From: Flaccisagitta enflata
Taxonomy: Eukaryota > Chaetognatha > Sagittoidea > Aphragmophora
DNA length: 64,000 nucleotides
Assembly (NCBI GenBank): GCA_965153355.1
Contig: OZ231128.1
Coordinates: 36,084,001-36,148,000, forward strand
Direction: 5' to 3'
Positions within the stretch are counted from its first letter, which is position 1. Each line of letters begins with the position of its first letter. Both the position numbers and the translations under genes were made by a program. Under the pieces are notes generated by a model. It was given only the letters and a program-made list of their open reading frames with translations. It made no database searches and was not told the origin of the DNA. Below, piece by piece: positions 41,327 to 52,203 of the stretch.

Positions 41327-44300
41327 CCGTCAGAGGTTTTTCTCTCTGTAGGGCTTCATAAAAAGGGCGAGTCCCCTGAAGTCCATCAAGTTGGGTCTTA
41401 AAATGTGCGCAACACCTCGGGGAACACTAATCCAGGCTCGTTATACCCAGTTTCAGGTGCTAGTTCGAATGTCTCCAAAAAAAGTGCCCAAAATGGCCAA
41501 AATTGGCCATTTTTGACCATTTTTGGCCCTTAAACCTATCTTAAACATGGAGTAGAGCCATGAAATTTTGCACACACATGCATTAGACCCTAATTTAGTT
41601 CTATGTAAAAAATTTTGAACCTCGGATAATTTTTAGGTACCTAAATATGGAAAAAACGTGTTTTTCGCAAATTTTGAAAAGAAAAAAAAATTCGTTACCC
41701 CCCTTAAAGTTCACCGATTTGGACAAAATTTTTACTGGAGATACTTCACATGATGAAGTACCTCCACGCAAAATTTCATCAAAATCGAAGCACTTTAAGT
41801 ACCCAAAATTGTCATCGAAAATCAAAAAATGGAAAAAAATGACTTCGAAAATTGTCTTTTGGCGGGAGACATGGCCATGCTATGGCAGGGACGTATAAAC
41901 CAAGGGCCAAAATTCCTTTTAGTGACTGTTGTTGATGCCCCAAAAAAATTTCATGACCCTGAGAGCATTTTTTGGGTGTCAAATAACACTTTTTTGGAGA
42001 CCGTCACACCCAAAATTGCGAAATTTGACGATTTTTGGCCTTTTTTCAAGTTAAAACCTATAGAGAAGTTGAAATATGGGCCAAAAATTTTGCATGGACA
42101 TAGAATACACCTTAATAAAGATTCATTAAAAAAAAATTTGGTAACAAAAATTTCTAGATACCTAAATTACGAAAAATCTATTTTTTTGCGATTTTTTAAA
42201 TTTTTTAAATGAAAACAAATCACTAGGGCATCCAACGACCGCTTGCTTTAAACTAGGAGTACTTGAACTTTTATTGTGGTTTCTGTTGGTCAAGCCCATG
42301 TGGGATCCATGGCTATCGATTGCAAAATTTTTCCAGGACGAATTTTTTTTAAATTTCAATTTTTTTTGGGTGGGTGGTACAGGCCATTTTCAGCCTTTAC
42401 CATCAGAACAAGTTAACTTCTAAAGCATTTATCTCCTCAACGAATTGACCTCAACTTGGGCTCATTTTAAAGAGGAGACACAGTTCTTTAAAATGAGCCC
42501 AAATTGAGCTTAATTGCTCAATTCGTTTAGGAGCAACAGTCCTCCAAAGTTGATGTTATTTTCAGCTTTTTCCATCAGAACAAGTTAATTTCTAAAGCAT
42601 TTATCTCCTAAACGAATCAACGAATTGACCTCAACTTAGGCTCATTTTAAAGAGGAGACACAGCTCTTTAAAATGAGCCCAAATTGAGCTTAATTCGTTT
42701 AGGAGATATATGCCTAAGCAGTGACCATGTTCTGATTGAAAAGGCTGAAAAAAACATCGACTTTGGAGGACTGTTGCTCCTAAACGAATTGAGCAATTAA
42801 GCTCAATTTGGGCTCATTTTAAAGAGCTGTGTCTCCTCTTTAAAATGAGCCTAAGTTGAGGTCAATTTGTTGATTCGTTTAGGAGATAAATGCTTTAGAA
42901 GTTAACTTGTTCTGATGGAAAAAGCTGAAAATAACATCAACTTTGGAGGACTGTTGCTCCTAAACGAATTGAGCAATTAAGCTCAATTTGGGCTCATTTT
43001 AAAGAGCTGTGTCTCCTCTTTAAAATGAGCCCAAGTTGAGGTCAATTCGTTGATTCGTTTAGGAGATAAATGCTTTAGAAGTTAACTTGTTCTGATGGTA
43101 AAGGCTGAAAATGGCCTGTACCACCCACCCACAAAAAAATTGCAATTTAAAAAAATTTCGTCCTGGAAAAATTTTGCAATCGATAGCCATGGATCCCACA
43201 TGGGCTTGACCAACAGAAACCACAATAAAAGTTCAAGTACTCCTAGTTTAAAGCAAGCGGTCGTTGGATGCCCTAGTGAAATGTTGTTACCCCACTTAAA
43301 GTTTATCGATTTGGACAAAATTTTTACTGAAGATACTTCACATTATGAAGTACCTCCATGCAAAATTTCATCAAAATCCAAGTACCCAAAATTATCTTCA
43401 AAAATCAAAAAATGGAAAAAAAATGACCTGAAAATCGTCTTTTGGCCGGAGACATTGCCATGTTATGGCAGGGACGTATGAACCAAGGGCCAAAATTACT
43501 TTTTGGGACTGTTGTTGATGCCCCCAAAAAATTTCATAACCTTGAGAGCATTTTTTGGGTGTCAAATAACAATTTTTTGAAGACCGTTGAACCGGAAATT
43601 GCAAAATTGGGAGATTTTAGGCCTTTTTGCAAGTAGAAATCTAAAGAAAAGTTGAAATATGGGCAATAAATTATACATGCACATATAGTAGACCCTAACA
43701 AAGAATCCTCCAAAAAAATTTTCTTGGTAAAAAAAATTTCTAGGTACCTAAATAAGGAAAAAACGGTTTTTTTCGCGATTTTTTAAAGAAAAAAGAATGC
43801 ATCAACAACAGTCCCTAAAAGTAATTTTGGCCCTTGGTTCATAAGTCCCTGCCATAACATGGCAATGTCTCCGGCCAAAAGACGATTTTCAGGTCATTTT
43901 TTTCCATTTTTTGATTTTTGAAGACAATTTTGGGTACTTAAAGTGCTTCGATTTTAATGAAATTTTGCATGGGGGTACTTCATAATGTGAAGTATCTTCA
44001 GTAAAAATTTTGTCCAAATCGATGAATTTTAAGGGGGGTAACAACATTTGTTTTCATTAAAAAAATCGCGAAAAACCAGATTTTTCCTAATTTAAGCATC
44101 TAGAAATTTAAAAAGAAAAAATTTTTTTTTTTCATGAAATTTAAAAAGAAAAAAAAAATTTTTCAAGAATCTTTATTAAGGTCTACTATATGTCCATGAA
44201 AAATTTTTGGCCATATTTCAACTTCTCTATAGGTTTTAACTTGAAAAAAGGCCAAAAACCGTCAAATTTCGCAATTTTGGGCGTGACGGTCTCCAAAAAA

Positions 44301-44970
44301 GTGTTATTTGACACCCAAAAAATGCTCTCAGAGTCATGAATTTTTTTTTGGGCATCAACAACAGTCACTAAAAGGAATTTTGGCCCTTGGTTCATACGTC
44401 CCTGCCATGACATGGCCATCTCTCCAGCCAAAAGACAATTTTCGAAGTCATTTTTTTCCATTTTTTGATTTTCGATGACAATTTTGGGTACTTAAACTGC
44501 TCCGATTTTGATGAAATTTTACATGGAGGTACTTCATAATGTAAAGTATCTCCAGTAAAAATTTTGTCCAAATCGGTGAACTTTAAGGGGTAACAATTTT
44601 TTTTTCTTTTCAAAATTTGCAAAAAAAACGTTTTTTCCATATTTAGGTACCTAAAAATTATCCGAGGTTCAAAATTTTTTACATACAACTAAATTAGGGT
44701 TTAATACATGTGTGTGCAAAATTTCATGGCTCTACTCCATGTTTAAGATAGGTTAAAGGGCCAAAAACGGTCAAAAATAGCTAATTTTGGCCATTTTGGA
44801 CACTTTTTTTGGAGACATTTGAACTAGCACCTGAAACTGGGTATAACAAACCTGGATTAGTGTTCCCCAAGGTGTTGGGCACATTTTATGACCCAACTTG
44901 ATGGACTTCAGGGGACTCGCCCTTTTGACCCCCCTTTTCTTTGAGCTAGAAATAGAAAAACCTCTGACGG
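41327..44970. repeat. 3.6-kb nested palindrome
   Basis: CCGTCAGAGGTTTTTCT and its reverse complement mark the ends; CTAT occurs on each side (41323-41326 and 44971-44974). The order is a, b, [insert 42221-43278], b, b', b', a': block b (GATTTGGACAAAATTTTTAC, GGCAGGGACGTATGAACC) occurs twice in each orientation. Without the insert the symmetry centre is near 43795. No long frame is conserved, so it is non-coding. Confidence 0.85.
42221..43278. repeat. 1.06-kb palindrome inserted inside the larger palindrome
   Basis: Ends CACTAGGGCATCCAACGACC and the exact complement, with AAAT on each side. Internally a module (TTAAAATGAGCCCAAATTGA, TCGTTTAGGAGATAAATGC) occurs four times, alternating in orientation, so it folds at several levels. 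Confidence 0.85.
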
Positions 44971-45278
44971 CTATACTCAAGGTCTAAATCCCAGCCTGAA
45001 GGTCCTTATCCTAACCCCAAGACCTAAATCCCAGCCCAAAGTCCCAAATTCCAGCCCTAAGGCTAAAATCCCAGCCCCAAATGCCGGCACCCAAGCCTAG
45101 ATACCAGCCAAAGGGCCAAATTCCCAATCACTAGGAGAAGGAGAAAATTCCTCATATGTGTGAAAGCATAGGTCATCGACCCCTTTGGGGCTGCTGCCCT
45201 GCTCCCTCCCTCAACCTTAATCTCAACCTACTTGGGTAGGGCACAGGTACCGCTGACCATCTGACGCTTTTGCGACTA

Positions 45279-45431
45279 TTTTGTCTCTCTTTTTTTCTCC
45301 TTCGTCCTCATCTTTGTTTCATTCTATCCATCTATCTCTCTATCTTTTTATCTACCTATCTATCTATTTATCCATATGTCTTTCTATCTGTCTATAATCT
45401 TTTGCTCCTATTTTTCTACGTTTCACACTAT
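45279..45431. repeat. T/C-rich tract with TCTA repeats
   Basis: Short CTATCTATC-type repeats near 45325-45395. Confidence 0.7.
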
Positions 45432-45459
45432 TTTTTCTTTCTTTCTTTCTTTCTTTCTC

Positions 45460-45515
<56 letters not shown>

Positions 45516-45518
45516 TTT
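45432..45518 (+). repeat. (TTTC)n microsatellite
   Basis: About 20 units with one TCTC interruption. Confidence 0.95.
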
Positions 45519-45644
45519 TTTCACACTTTCCTTTTGCTTACTTTTTTCTTTTTTCTTTTTAGGAGAGGTCAAGAAGAACTCTCATTTTCGAGCCAGTTGC
45601 CGCGCCAAGGCGTGTGGGGCCAGCGGGCCGCGTGGCTCGTCCGG

Positions 45645-45698
45645 CGCATGCCCCCCCGCCCACCTGTCTGCAACGATATTGTGACCTCATGTTATACT
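45645..45698 (+). repeat. R1 3' fragment, long-tail variant
   Basis: CGCCCACCTGTCTGCAACGA then TATTGTGACCTCATG matches the 3' part of 39417-39702. It sits just upstream of a (TC)n tract. Confidence 0.55.
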
Positions 45699-45707
45699 TG
45701 AATTCTT

Positions 45708-45711
<4 letters not shown>

Positions 45712-45770
<59 letters not shown>
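45712..45770 (+). repeat. (TC)n microsatellite
   Basis: About 29 TC units. Confidence 0.95.
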
Positions 45771-45772
<2 letters not shown>

Positions 45773-46272
45773 GATCTCCACCCTCAAGCGGTTCACGTTA
45801 GATTTCGCTTGAAGGTTTTCTCCAACTCATTTTATCGCGCATCTCGCTTTTGACCTGGTCTCGATCTCGTGCTTGGCTATGCGCGCCTGTCAAATGTTTT
45901 AGCTTTTTCTTGAGCGTTAATCGATTTCAAATTAATCGGAAATATCACTCTATTTCAAGCGGGGCTTGTTCAGTAGTGTTAACGTTACACACGGGTTTCG
46001 TTAGTCTTTCTTCCGACAAAGCCGTTTGGGAGTACAGTAGGAGTTCTGCAGGACCTCAGCATAACGGAATGGGATTAGATATTTTTGACTATTAAAAAGG
46101 TAAAATGAAATATTATTGTAAAATTTAATGTTTTTTGTTTATTATAGTGATGTAAAAGTAACCACATGGGAGCTGCTGATTGAGTCTCTGCACGATTTTG
46201 TTTTTCTTTCAGAATCCTCCGCCAGAGCGAATTAAATTCGAATAGCTTCGGGTCGCAATACATAAAACCCAG
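45771..46272. other. no recognisable feature
   Basis: (TC)n followed by AG at its start mimics a splice acceptor, but no convincing exon follows. Confidence 0.4.
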
Positions 46273-46367
46273 CCAACCCTTAGCCCTAAAGCTAACCTAG
46301 TCCCTAACCCTCACCCTAAAACTATCCCCAACCCTAACCCTAACCCTTAACCCACCCCTAACCCTAA
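46273..46367 (+). repeat. degenerate interstitial telomere-like repeat (CCCTAA)n
   Basis: About 13 units of CCCTAA/CCCTAAA with substitutions, including ACCCTAACCCTAACCC near 46338. This is the TTAGGG-type motif in reverse, inside unrelated sequence. Confidence 0.85.
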
Positions 46368-46681
46368 TTAAAATAAAACGCTTGAAAAGTCTTAAAAACA
46401 AAAGATCGACAGATGCTTGTACAAGTGTACCTACACGTGGATAGTAACAATAGATATATATGCAACTAGAAATACTGATTTTTAACCAAAAACTTAACAA
46501 ATAATTTTTTTGATAACTTTTTGTATAATTCAGCCATTTCTTATAACTTCATTTTGTCATCAAATGCAATATTTCACCTTTATTGCAAAAGAATTTGCTT
46601 GCAACAAATTTTACCTTAAAGGTGGGTCATTGTTAAAGCAGTTTGCTAACCAGTCTGTTAACCAACTTTGAGACCTAAGTA

Positions 46682-47263
46682 CAGTGAGGCGCATAAATAA
46701 GTAGCCACTTTTGTAAAGACTATTTTGCTCATTTTAGAAATGATAGGATCAATTTATTAGTGATGATATGAAAAGATTTTAAATTTTCTTTAATTTGAGA
46801 CCAATCCCAAATTTGTGGCTTTTTTTGTTTAGAAGTGACATTAGTTTGAATAGAAGCATATCAAAACCATGTTGGGAAAAAGGGACAAAAAATTACCTCG
46901 TTTTTGACAATCAGAAAACTGAGTTGTTTTCTTTAAACTGATGTCATTTGAAAAAGAATAAAGCTACAAATTTCTGATTGGACTAGATTTGTAGAGTTTT
47001 TGAGGCTCTTTAAAACGTTCATGGATTTGAAGTCTTGTTTATGATTTGTTGTCAATCTATCAAAGAAAAACAAAGTCCTTTTTGTATTTCGTCCATAGTG
47101 GTTCAGTGATAGATTCTTCTAAATTACTTCTCCTCTTTGAACTTAAATAAAATCTTAACAAATCGAGTCTGGGATTGGGCAAGATTTGTAGAACTTTTAA
47201 AGATCTTTAAGAATCTCACAGTTAGCTTTTAAAGTACTGGCTAATTAATTATGCGCCTCACTG
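46682..47263. mobile_element. Tc1/mariner-type non-autonomous element (582 bp)
   Basis: Ends CAGTGAGGCGCATAAATAAG and CTAATTAATTATGCGCCTCACTG (as complement) are flanked by TA at 46680-46681 and 47264-47265. CAGTG ends plus TA duplication are typical of Tc1/mariner. The interior lacks a transposase frame; arms are complementary beyond the ends only weakly. Confidence 0.85.
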
Positions 47264-47265
47264 TA

Positions 47266-47704
47266 TATTGCTCTTTAAAGGCGGGGCACTGTTAAAGGCG
47301 TTGTTGTGGAATCGCATTTGAACTAAACATTTTTTTTCTTTGCGCTAAAGCACGTCTACAACAGTTTATGTTCGTTGGTTGGTCTGTCGGTCTATCGATT
47401 GGTCAATCATTCGCTCGTACATACTGGCCTACTTGGCCTTTAGGTGAGGGGTGTTTGAAAATTCGAAATTCACCTAAATGACCTAATCTAAGGTAATGCG
47501 AACGTTTTCTCTGCGAAATTTCCTTTACCTTTGACCAAATTTCTCGTGGTTATTTCGCCTTTTGAGAGCTCTTAAATCTCAACAATACCGCAGATATTGA
47601 ATAGAAGATAATATTCGTGGTCAGAATTTTTTCTTTCTCTTTTTTGTGTTTTCCGTTCAAACTGACAGAATCTAAAACACTTTGACACTGGCGCAATTAG
47701 ATCA
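47266..47704. other. intergenic with one R1-like scrap
   Basis: GTTGGTTGGTCTGTCGGTC and TACTGGCCTACTTGGCCTTT (47370-47445) resemble an R1 copy of the GATGCGTC class with decayed ends. Nothing else. Confidence 0.45.
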
Positions 47705-48056
47705 GGTTATGGCCAATATGCGCGCCTCGTTGAATAACAATAAGTGAATGAATGTATGAATGAATGAATGAATGAATGAATGAATGAATGAATGAATGAA
47801 TGAATGAATGAATGAATGAATGAAAGAATGAATGAATGAATGAATGAATAAATGAATGAAAGAATTAATGAACAACAGAGTGAAAGTGGATGTGGAGAGG
47901 CAAGAGAGGTGATAGAATGGAAGAAGCCGTAATCGGCATGCGTGATTTTAACAAATGCGATAGACAAACGTTGGCCAACAGACTGATAGACCAACCATCC
48001 AATTGACCAATGGACAGACATGAGCTCTTATAGATGTGGGAAGATGCACATGAAAA
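47705..48056 (-). repeat. R1 copy with TGAA expansion, degenerate stem
   Basis: On the minus strand: TTTTCATGTGCATCTTCCCA, block GTCCATTGGTCAATTGG, then a (TTCA)n array (47745-47872), ending near GCGCGCATATTGGCC. The layout matches the 7804-8765 and 14497-14802 copies, but the two end motifs no longer pair well. Confidence 0.5.
47745..47872 (+). repeat. (TGAA)n microsatellite
   Basis: About 30 TGAA units with few interruptions, within the R1 copy above. Confidence 0.95.
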
Positions 48057-48449
48057 GAATTTTGTATTTTTTTACCGTCTCACCACAGTCTTGCCTCATT
48101 TTCATTCATGCTCAAATGCACATCGACTTAATAAGACTCCTAAACACTATCAGTCTACACTCAACTATTAGGGAAACGTTTTATCCTTAGAAGAATGCCC
48201 TTACGACAAATTGAGCGAACAATCATTGACTAAATTGACTTCAGTCCAAAAACCGTGGATTCGATTCCAGTACACAAATACATATAAATGTGGTGAGCGT
48301 GGAAGAAGAACAAGGTCATTAAACCTACTAGTCGCGTGCGTTGGCGATTTTATAAAAGGTGGGACAAACAGACAGGCAGACTAAAATTTTCAAATTGACC
48401 TTTGAATTGACCTTTGAATCCTGGTGTCTTCTCTTGTGTTCAAAAATGT
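48057..48449. other. no gene; R1-like scrap near 48330
   Basis: CTAGTCGCGTGCGTTGGCGA followed by GGTGGGACAAACAGACAGGC is a possible decayed R1 5' end. Confidence 0.4.
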
Positions 48450-48599
48450 AACAAGGCCGTATATACGGCAGCATTAGTCGCAGACGGGTGGGCAAGAGCG
48501 GAAAACCTCGAAAAGTGACTTTGTAATGGACCGACAGACTGACAGACCGACGGACCAACCAAAAAGTGGCTTATACTGTCGCGTGTCCGCGACTAAAAA
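48450..48599 (-). repeat. R1 copy, GTCGCGGAC/GTCTGCGAC stem class
   Basis: Minus strand start TTTTTAGTCGCGGACACGCG, then GTCCGTCGGTCTGTCAGTC, 3' arm CCCGTCTGCGACTAA and end CCGTATATACGGCCTTGTTA. Confidence 0.82.
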
Positions 48600-48626
48600 C
48601 AATGCGAAAAAAAAAAATGTCTTCAA

Positions 48627-48708
48627 AACAAGGTTGAGCAGACCAACCAACAAACCGACCGACAGACTGAAAAGTGGCTTGTTGAGTCGCGTAGCAAGCA
48701 ACTACAAA
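48627..48708 (-). repeat. short R1 copy, GTTGCTTGC stem
   Basis: Minus strand TTTGTAGTTGCTTGCTACGC then GACTC, a GTCTGTCGGTCGGTTTGTTG block and CTTGTTTTG. It is only about 80 bp and lacks the 3' pairing arm. Confidence 0.65.
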
Positions 48709-48997
48709 TGCGCCCTTGACAAAACAGGTGATTACGACGCGGCCGACGGCCCGACACTCTCCGCCATCAAGTAGGAAAGACCTTTAAGAAAGTTAAACAG
48801 CCAAAAAGCAATCTAACCTCATCAAAAATTAGAAATAAAAAGACACAACAACTACAAAGGCTGTAATAGCCGAAAACTGGAGGAGTAAAAGTTATGTAGA
48901 CAGCTTATCTAAAAAAAAAAATGCTCTTGCAGCCATTTGACAAAGTCCAAGGTACATTAGACACAGTAGGCCCTGATTGTCTTATAGATATAAGGCC

Positions 48998-49000
<3 letters not shown>
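48709..49000. other. no recognisable feature
   Basis: No gene or repeat seen. Confidence 0.4.

Positions 49001-49067
<67 letters not shown>
49001..49067 (+). repeat. (GA)n microsatellite adjoining R1
   Basis: About 33 GA units ending 8 bp before the R1 3' end. Confidence 0.95.
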
Positions 49068-49069
<2 letters not shown>

Positions 49070-49075
49070 GTTGAA

Positions 49076-49263
49076 AACAAGGCCGGATACACGGCTACCC
49101 CAACCGCGTGCGGGTGGGCAGGGGCTGTAATTGTGGTCACCAGATCATTTGGGTAGGAGCAGTGAAGCCAAAAATCCCAGAAACCCAAAAAAAGTAAAGT
49201 ATGACGGACTGACGGACCGACCGACAAAGCGGGGTGTAGAGTCACGTAGCACGTGACTAAAAA
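49076..49263 (-). repeat. R1 copy, GTCACGTGC/GCACGCGG stem class
   Basis: Minus strand start TTTTTAGTCACGTGCTACGT then GACTCTACACCCCGCTTTGT. 3' arm CCCACCCGCACGCGG, end CCGTGTATCCGGCCTTGTTT. The hairpin changed GCG to ACG on both of its sides while the 3' arm still reads CGCG: within-hairpin compensation without 3'-arm change. Confidence 0.85.
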
Positions 49264-49519
49264 TGCTGTATCGATCAGGCCTTAATCTATTCTATGCTGT
49301 ATCGGTCAAGCCTTTATCTATTCTATTACGGTGATAATGTCATTAATGGAAGGAAAGGAATCAACAATTCAAGCATAGAACACTGATATGCAGAAAATAA
49401 GATGAAAACACAAGCTGTTTTGCATAAGGTCAAAACAACCTTAGTCACGCGCTAATGGGGGTAGTAATCCATCATATTCATTGATGATTATGGTAACTAA
49501 AGCTAAGACCTCAGAATAG
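49264..49519. other. no gene; short direct repeat
   Basis: ATGCTGTATCGATCAGGCCT / ATGCTGTATCGGTCAAGCCT are adjacent 33-bp imperfect repeats (49264-49325). Nothing else. Confidence 0.5.
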
Positions 49520-50203
49520 TACAGTGCGTATCACGGTAAAGTTAACACTTTTGCAAACAGTTTTTAGATGCTTCTAATGCAAGAGACTCATTGAAATCAG
49601 TGACCAATTGAAAGCTCTGTTAAAGAGCTTTAATTTGGGTCCAATTCCACTATTCTAGCTCAACTCGTTTAGAAATGGCATTGAAATGAAGCCAGACATA
49701 TCTAAATTAAAATGGGAATGTGGTAACTATGGCAAAAACAAAAAAACGCGAACTACTTGTTTGTCAGTGTTTCACAAACAAGTAATGAAAAAAACATAAC
49801 AAAATCCATGCCCATTTTGAAGCTCTGCAAAAGATCTTTTAAATGAGACCTTGCTGAATGTCCTAGCTCTATCCGTTTAGAAATGGTATTAGGATGAAGA
49901 CAGGTAGTCAAGAATTTGGAAATTCACTATGTGATTTTCATGGTGTATCTTCTTTTTTTTTCATAAAAATCAAACGTATTAAGTTAGAAAATTGTTCTTG
50001 GCGCCATTTTAAAGGAAATTTGAAGCCATTTATTTCTCTCATGGATAACGAGCAGCTAAGACAATTCTGAGCTGCATTATTGACGAAAGCGGAAAGACTA
50101 AAATTGCTCCTTGGAAAAAATTGAAATGGGCACTTTTTTCAATCGGGGAATTTTTTCTTCAAACCTTTTCCATTTCTAAACAAATAAAGCTACAATTACC
50201 AGC

Positions 50204-50310
50204 AACATTGCATTTGGAAGATTCTTTGCAGAGCTTTCAAACAGTCATGGATTTTTTATGGTTCAGGTCCATAGTTAAGCAGAAATTAGCAACACAAAGT
50301 GTTCGCTTTT
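50204..50310 (+). repeat. 107-bp direct repeat, copy 1 (left of R2)
   Basis: AACATTGCATTTGGAAGATT ... AACACAAAGTGTTCGCTTTT, identical to 50881-50987 as far as I can read. R2 begins at the next base. Confidence 0.95.
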
Positions 50311-50880
50311 GGGCAGCGGACCCAAAGGGGACAAAGTCCTGTAGAACACAGGGGGACTTTGGTTCGTCTGTTCGTTCGTCCGTCTGTCCGTCCGTCCGTC
50401 TGTTTGTCCACCCCTCCCTCCGACCCCTCAGGCCTCAAATCTGGCCTCTCAGGCCTCAAATTAGACCTCTCAGGCCTTTAATCTGGCCTCTTAGGCCTCA
50501 AATTTGGCCTCTTAGGCCTCAAATTTGGCCTCTCAGGCCTCTTATCTGGCCTCTCAGGTCTCAAATATGGCCTCACAGACTTCAAATCCGGCCTCTTAGG
50601 CCTCAAATTCAACCTCTTGCCTCAAATTAGGCCTCTTAAGCCTCAGATCAGCTATCTGATCCTCAAGTCAGTTCTTTATGGCCTTCCAAGCCTTGATCCA
50701 GCTCTTTCAAGCCTCAAGTCAGCCCATTCAAACCCCAACTGGCTTTCTGGCCCTACATTAGCCCTCTTAGACCTGAATTCAGCCCAAACGGACAGACAGA
50801 TGGACGAACGAACGGACGAACGAAAGTCCCCCTGTGTTCTACAGGACTTCGTCCCCTTCGGGGCCGCTGCCCTGCTTCCC
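50311..50880. repeat. R2 fold-back element between 107-bp direct repeats
   Basis: Starts GGGCAGCGGACCCAAAGGGG, then GTAGAACACAGGGGGACTTT; ends AAAGTCCCCCTGTGTTCTAC, GGGGCCGCTGCCCTGCTTCCC. Interior GGCCTCAAATTTGGCCTCTT array mostly in one orientation, switching to a different 20-bp type after 50650. Confidence 0.88.
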
Positions 50881-50987
50881 AACATTGCATTTGGAAGATT
50901 CTTTGCAGAGCTTTCAAACAGTCATGGATTTTTTATGGTTCAGGTCCATAGTTAAGCAGAAATTAGCAACACAAAGTGTTCGCTTTT
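50881..50987 (+). repeat. 107-bp direct repeat, copy 2 (right of R2)
   Basis: Same sequence as 50204-50310. It continues directly into the outer part of the palindrome's right arm. Confidence 0.95.
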
Positions 50988-51207
50988 TTCTTTGCCATAG
51001 TTACCACCTTCCCATTTCAATTTAGATATGTCTGGCTTCATTTCAATGCCATTTCTAAACGAATTGAGCTAGAACAGTGGGATTGGACCCAAATTAAAGC
51101 TCTTTAACAGAGCTTTCAATTGGTCACTGATTTCAATGAGTTTCTTGCATTAGAAGCATCTAAAAACTGTTTGCAAAAGTGTTAACTTTACCGTGATACG
51201 CACTGTA

Positions 51208-51502
51208 TGTCCAAATTACAATCAAAAATCACATAAGTATCGATGATAATCATGATATAGATAATCATACAAATACATATTCATCTAACTATATAATAGT
51301 ATGCGTTCATGTTTACAAAATTAAACAACCCTAATGAGTGCATGAATTTAGGCTTGGGTTAGGGCTGGGATGAGAGTCTCCACGCTAGAATATGGACTTC
51401 CACGCGGAGATTTGAGACTCTAGGTTGGGATTTGGGCCCTAAAACTGGAAAGGTGGGTGGAATAAGGAGATGGGAAAAAACTCACCATTAGAGTAAAAGC
51501 AG
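51208..51502. other. intergenic, with decayed R3-type array
   Basis: Units such as GGTTGGGATTTGGGCCCTAA lie at 51350-51445. No ends. Confidence 0.45.
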
Positions 51503-52203
51503 GAACAGGTCGCCCAAGGGCAATATGTGGTCAGCGATACCCGTTGCCCTGCTCTGAGTGATTGTGAATTAGAGTGAGGGGAAGCAGGGCAGCGGCCCTG
51601 AAGGGGAGGAAGTCCTGTAGAACACAGGGGGACTTTCGTTTGTCCTGCCTGAAGAAGTGGATGAGATGCTATAGAGGGCTTACTGAAGGCCTTCAAGAGC
51701 CTAAACTGGGGTCTAAGAAGGCTAATGTAAGGCCTTGGAATGCCAATCGGAAGTTTGAGAGGGCTGACTTGATGCTTGAGAGAGCTGGATTAAGGCTTGA
51801 AAGGTCAGAGAACTGATTTGAAGCCTGAGAGGCTTAATTTGAGGCCTGAGAGGCATAATTTGAGGCCTGAGAGGCCTAATTTGAGGCCTGAGACGCCAGG
51901 TTTGAGGCATAAGAGGCCAGGTTTGATCCCTGAGAATTTGGATTTGAGGCCTAAGAAGCCTAATTTGAGGCCTGAGGGACCAGATTAGAGGCTTAAAAGG
52001 TTGGATTTGAGGCCTGAGAGGCCGAATTTGAGGCCTGAGAGGCTGAATTTGAGGCCTGAGATTTGAGGTCTCCGAGGCCAGATTTGAGGCCTAAGGGGCC
52101 TGGTGAGGGGGGGACGAACAAACAAACGAGCGGACGAACGAACGAACAGAAAGTCCCCCTGTGTTCTACAGGACTTCGTCCTTTTCGGGGGCCGCTGCCC
52201 AAA
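51503..52203. repeat. R2 fold-back element
   Basis: Left: accessory block GTCGCCCAAGGGCAATATGT, TIR GGGCAGCGGCCCTGAAGGGG to GGGGGACTTTCG. Right: GAAAGTCCCCCTGTGTTCTA to GGGGGCCGCTGCCC. The interior is a GGCCTGAGAGGCCTAATTTG-type array in a single orientation, about 15 units, so this copy has lost or never had an inverted second array. Confidence 0.82.

Larger units (their letters stand above)
41033..45278. repeat. R3 fold-back element, 4.2 kb, carrying a giant nested palindrome
   Basis: The left end is GGGCAGCGGCCCTGAAGGCG followed by CTATGCTTTCACATG. The right end is its inverted counterpart (TGTGTGAAAGCATAGGTCAT, GGGGCTGCTGCCCTGC), then GGTACCGCTGACCATCTGAC and GCTTTTGCGACTATT. CCCAAATCCCAGCCTCAAGG-type arrays lie just inside both ends (41130-41326 and 44975-45120). 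The centre is the palindrome 41327-44970. Confidence 0.75.
49522..51205. mobile_element. TA-flanked palindromic element (Tc1/mariner-like), interrupted by R2
   Basis: CAGTGCGTATCACGGTAAAG and its complement form the ends, flanked by TA (49520-49521, 51206-51207). Arms stay complementary for several hundred bp (left about 49522-49900 against right 50881-51205). The right arm is broken by an R2 element, and 107 bp of the arm is present on both sides of it. No transposase frame. Confidence 0.85.

Noticed and set aside
45760-45860. Splice acceptor made by (TC)n-CAG with a downstream exon
   Set aside because: The signal is produced by the microsatellite itself; the following frame is short, with no donor or protein-like features.
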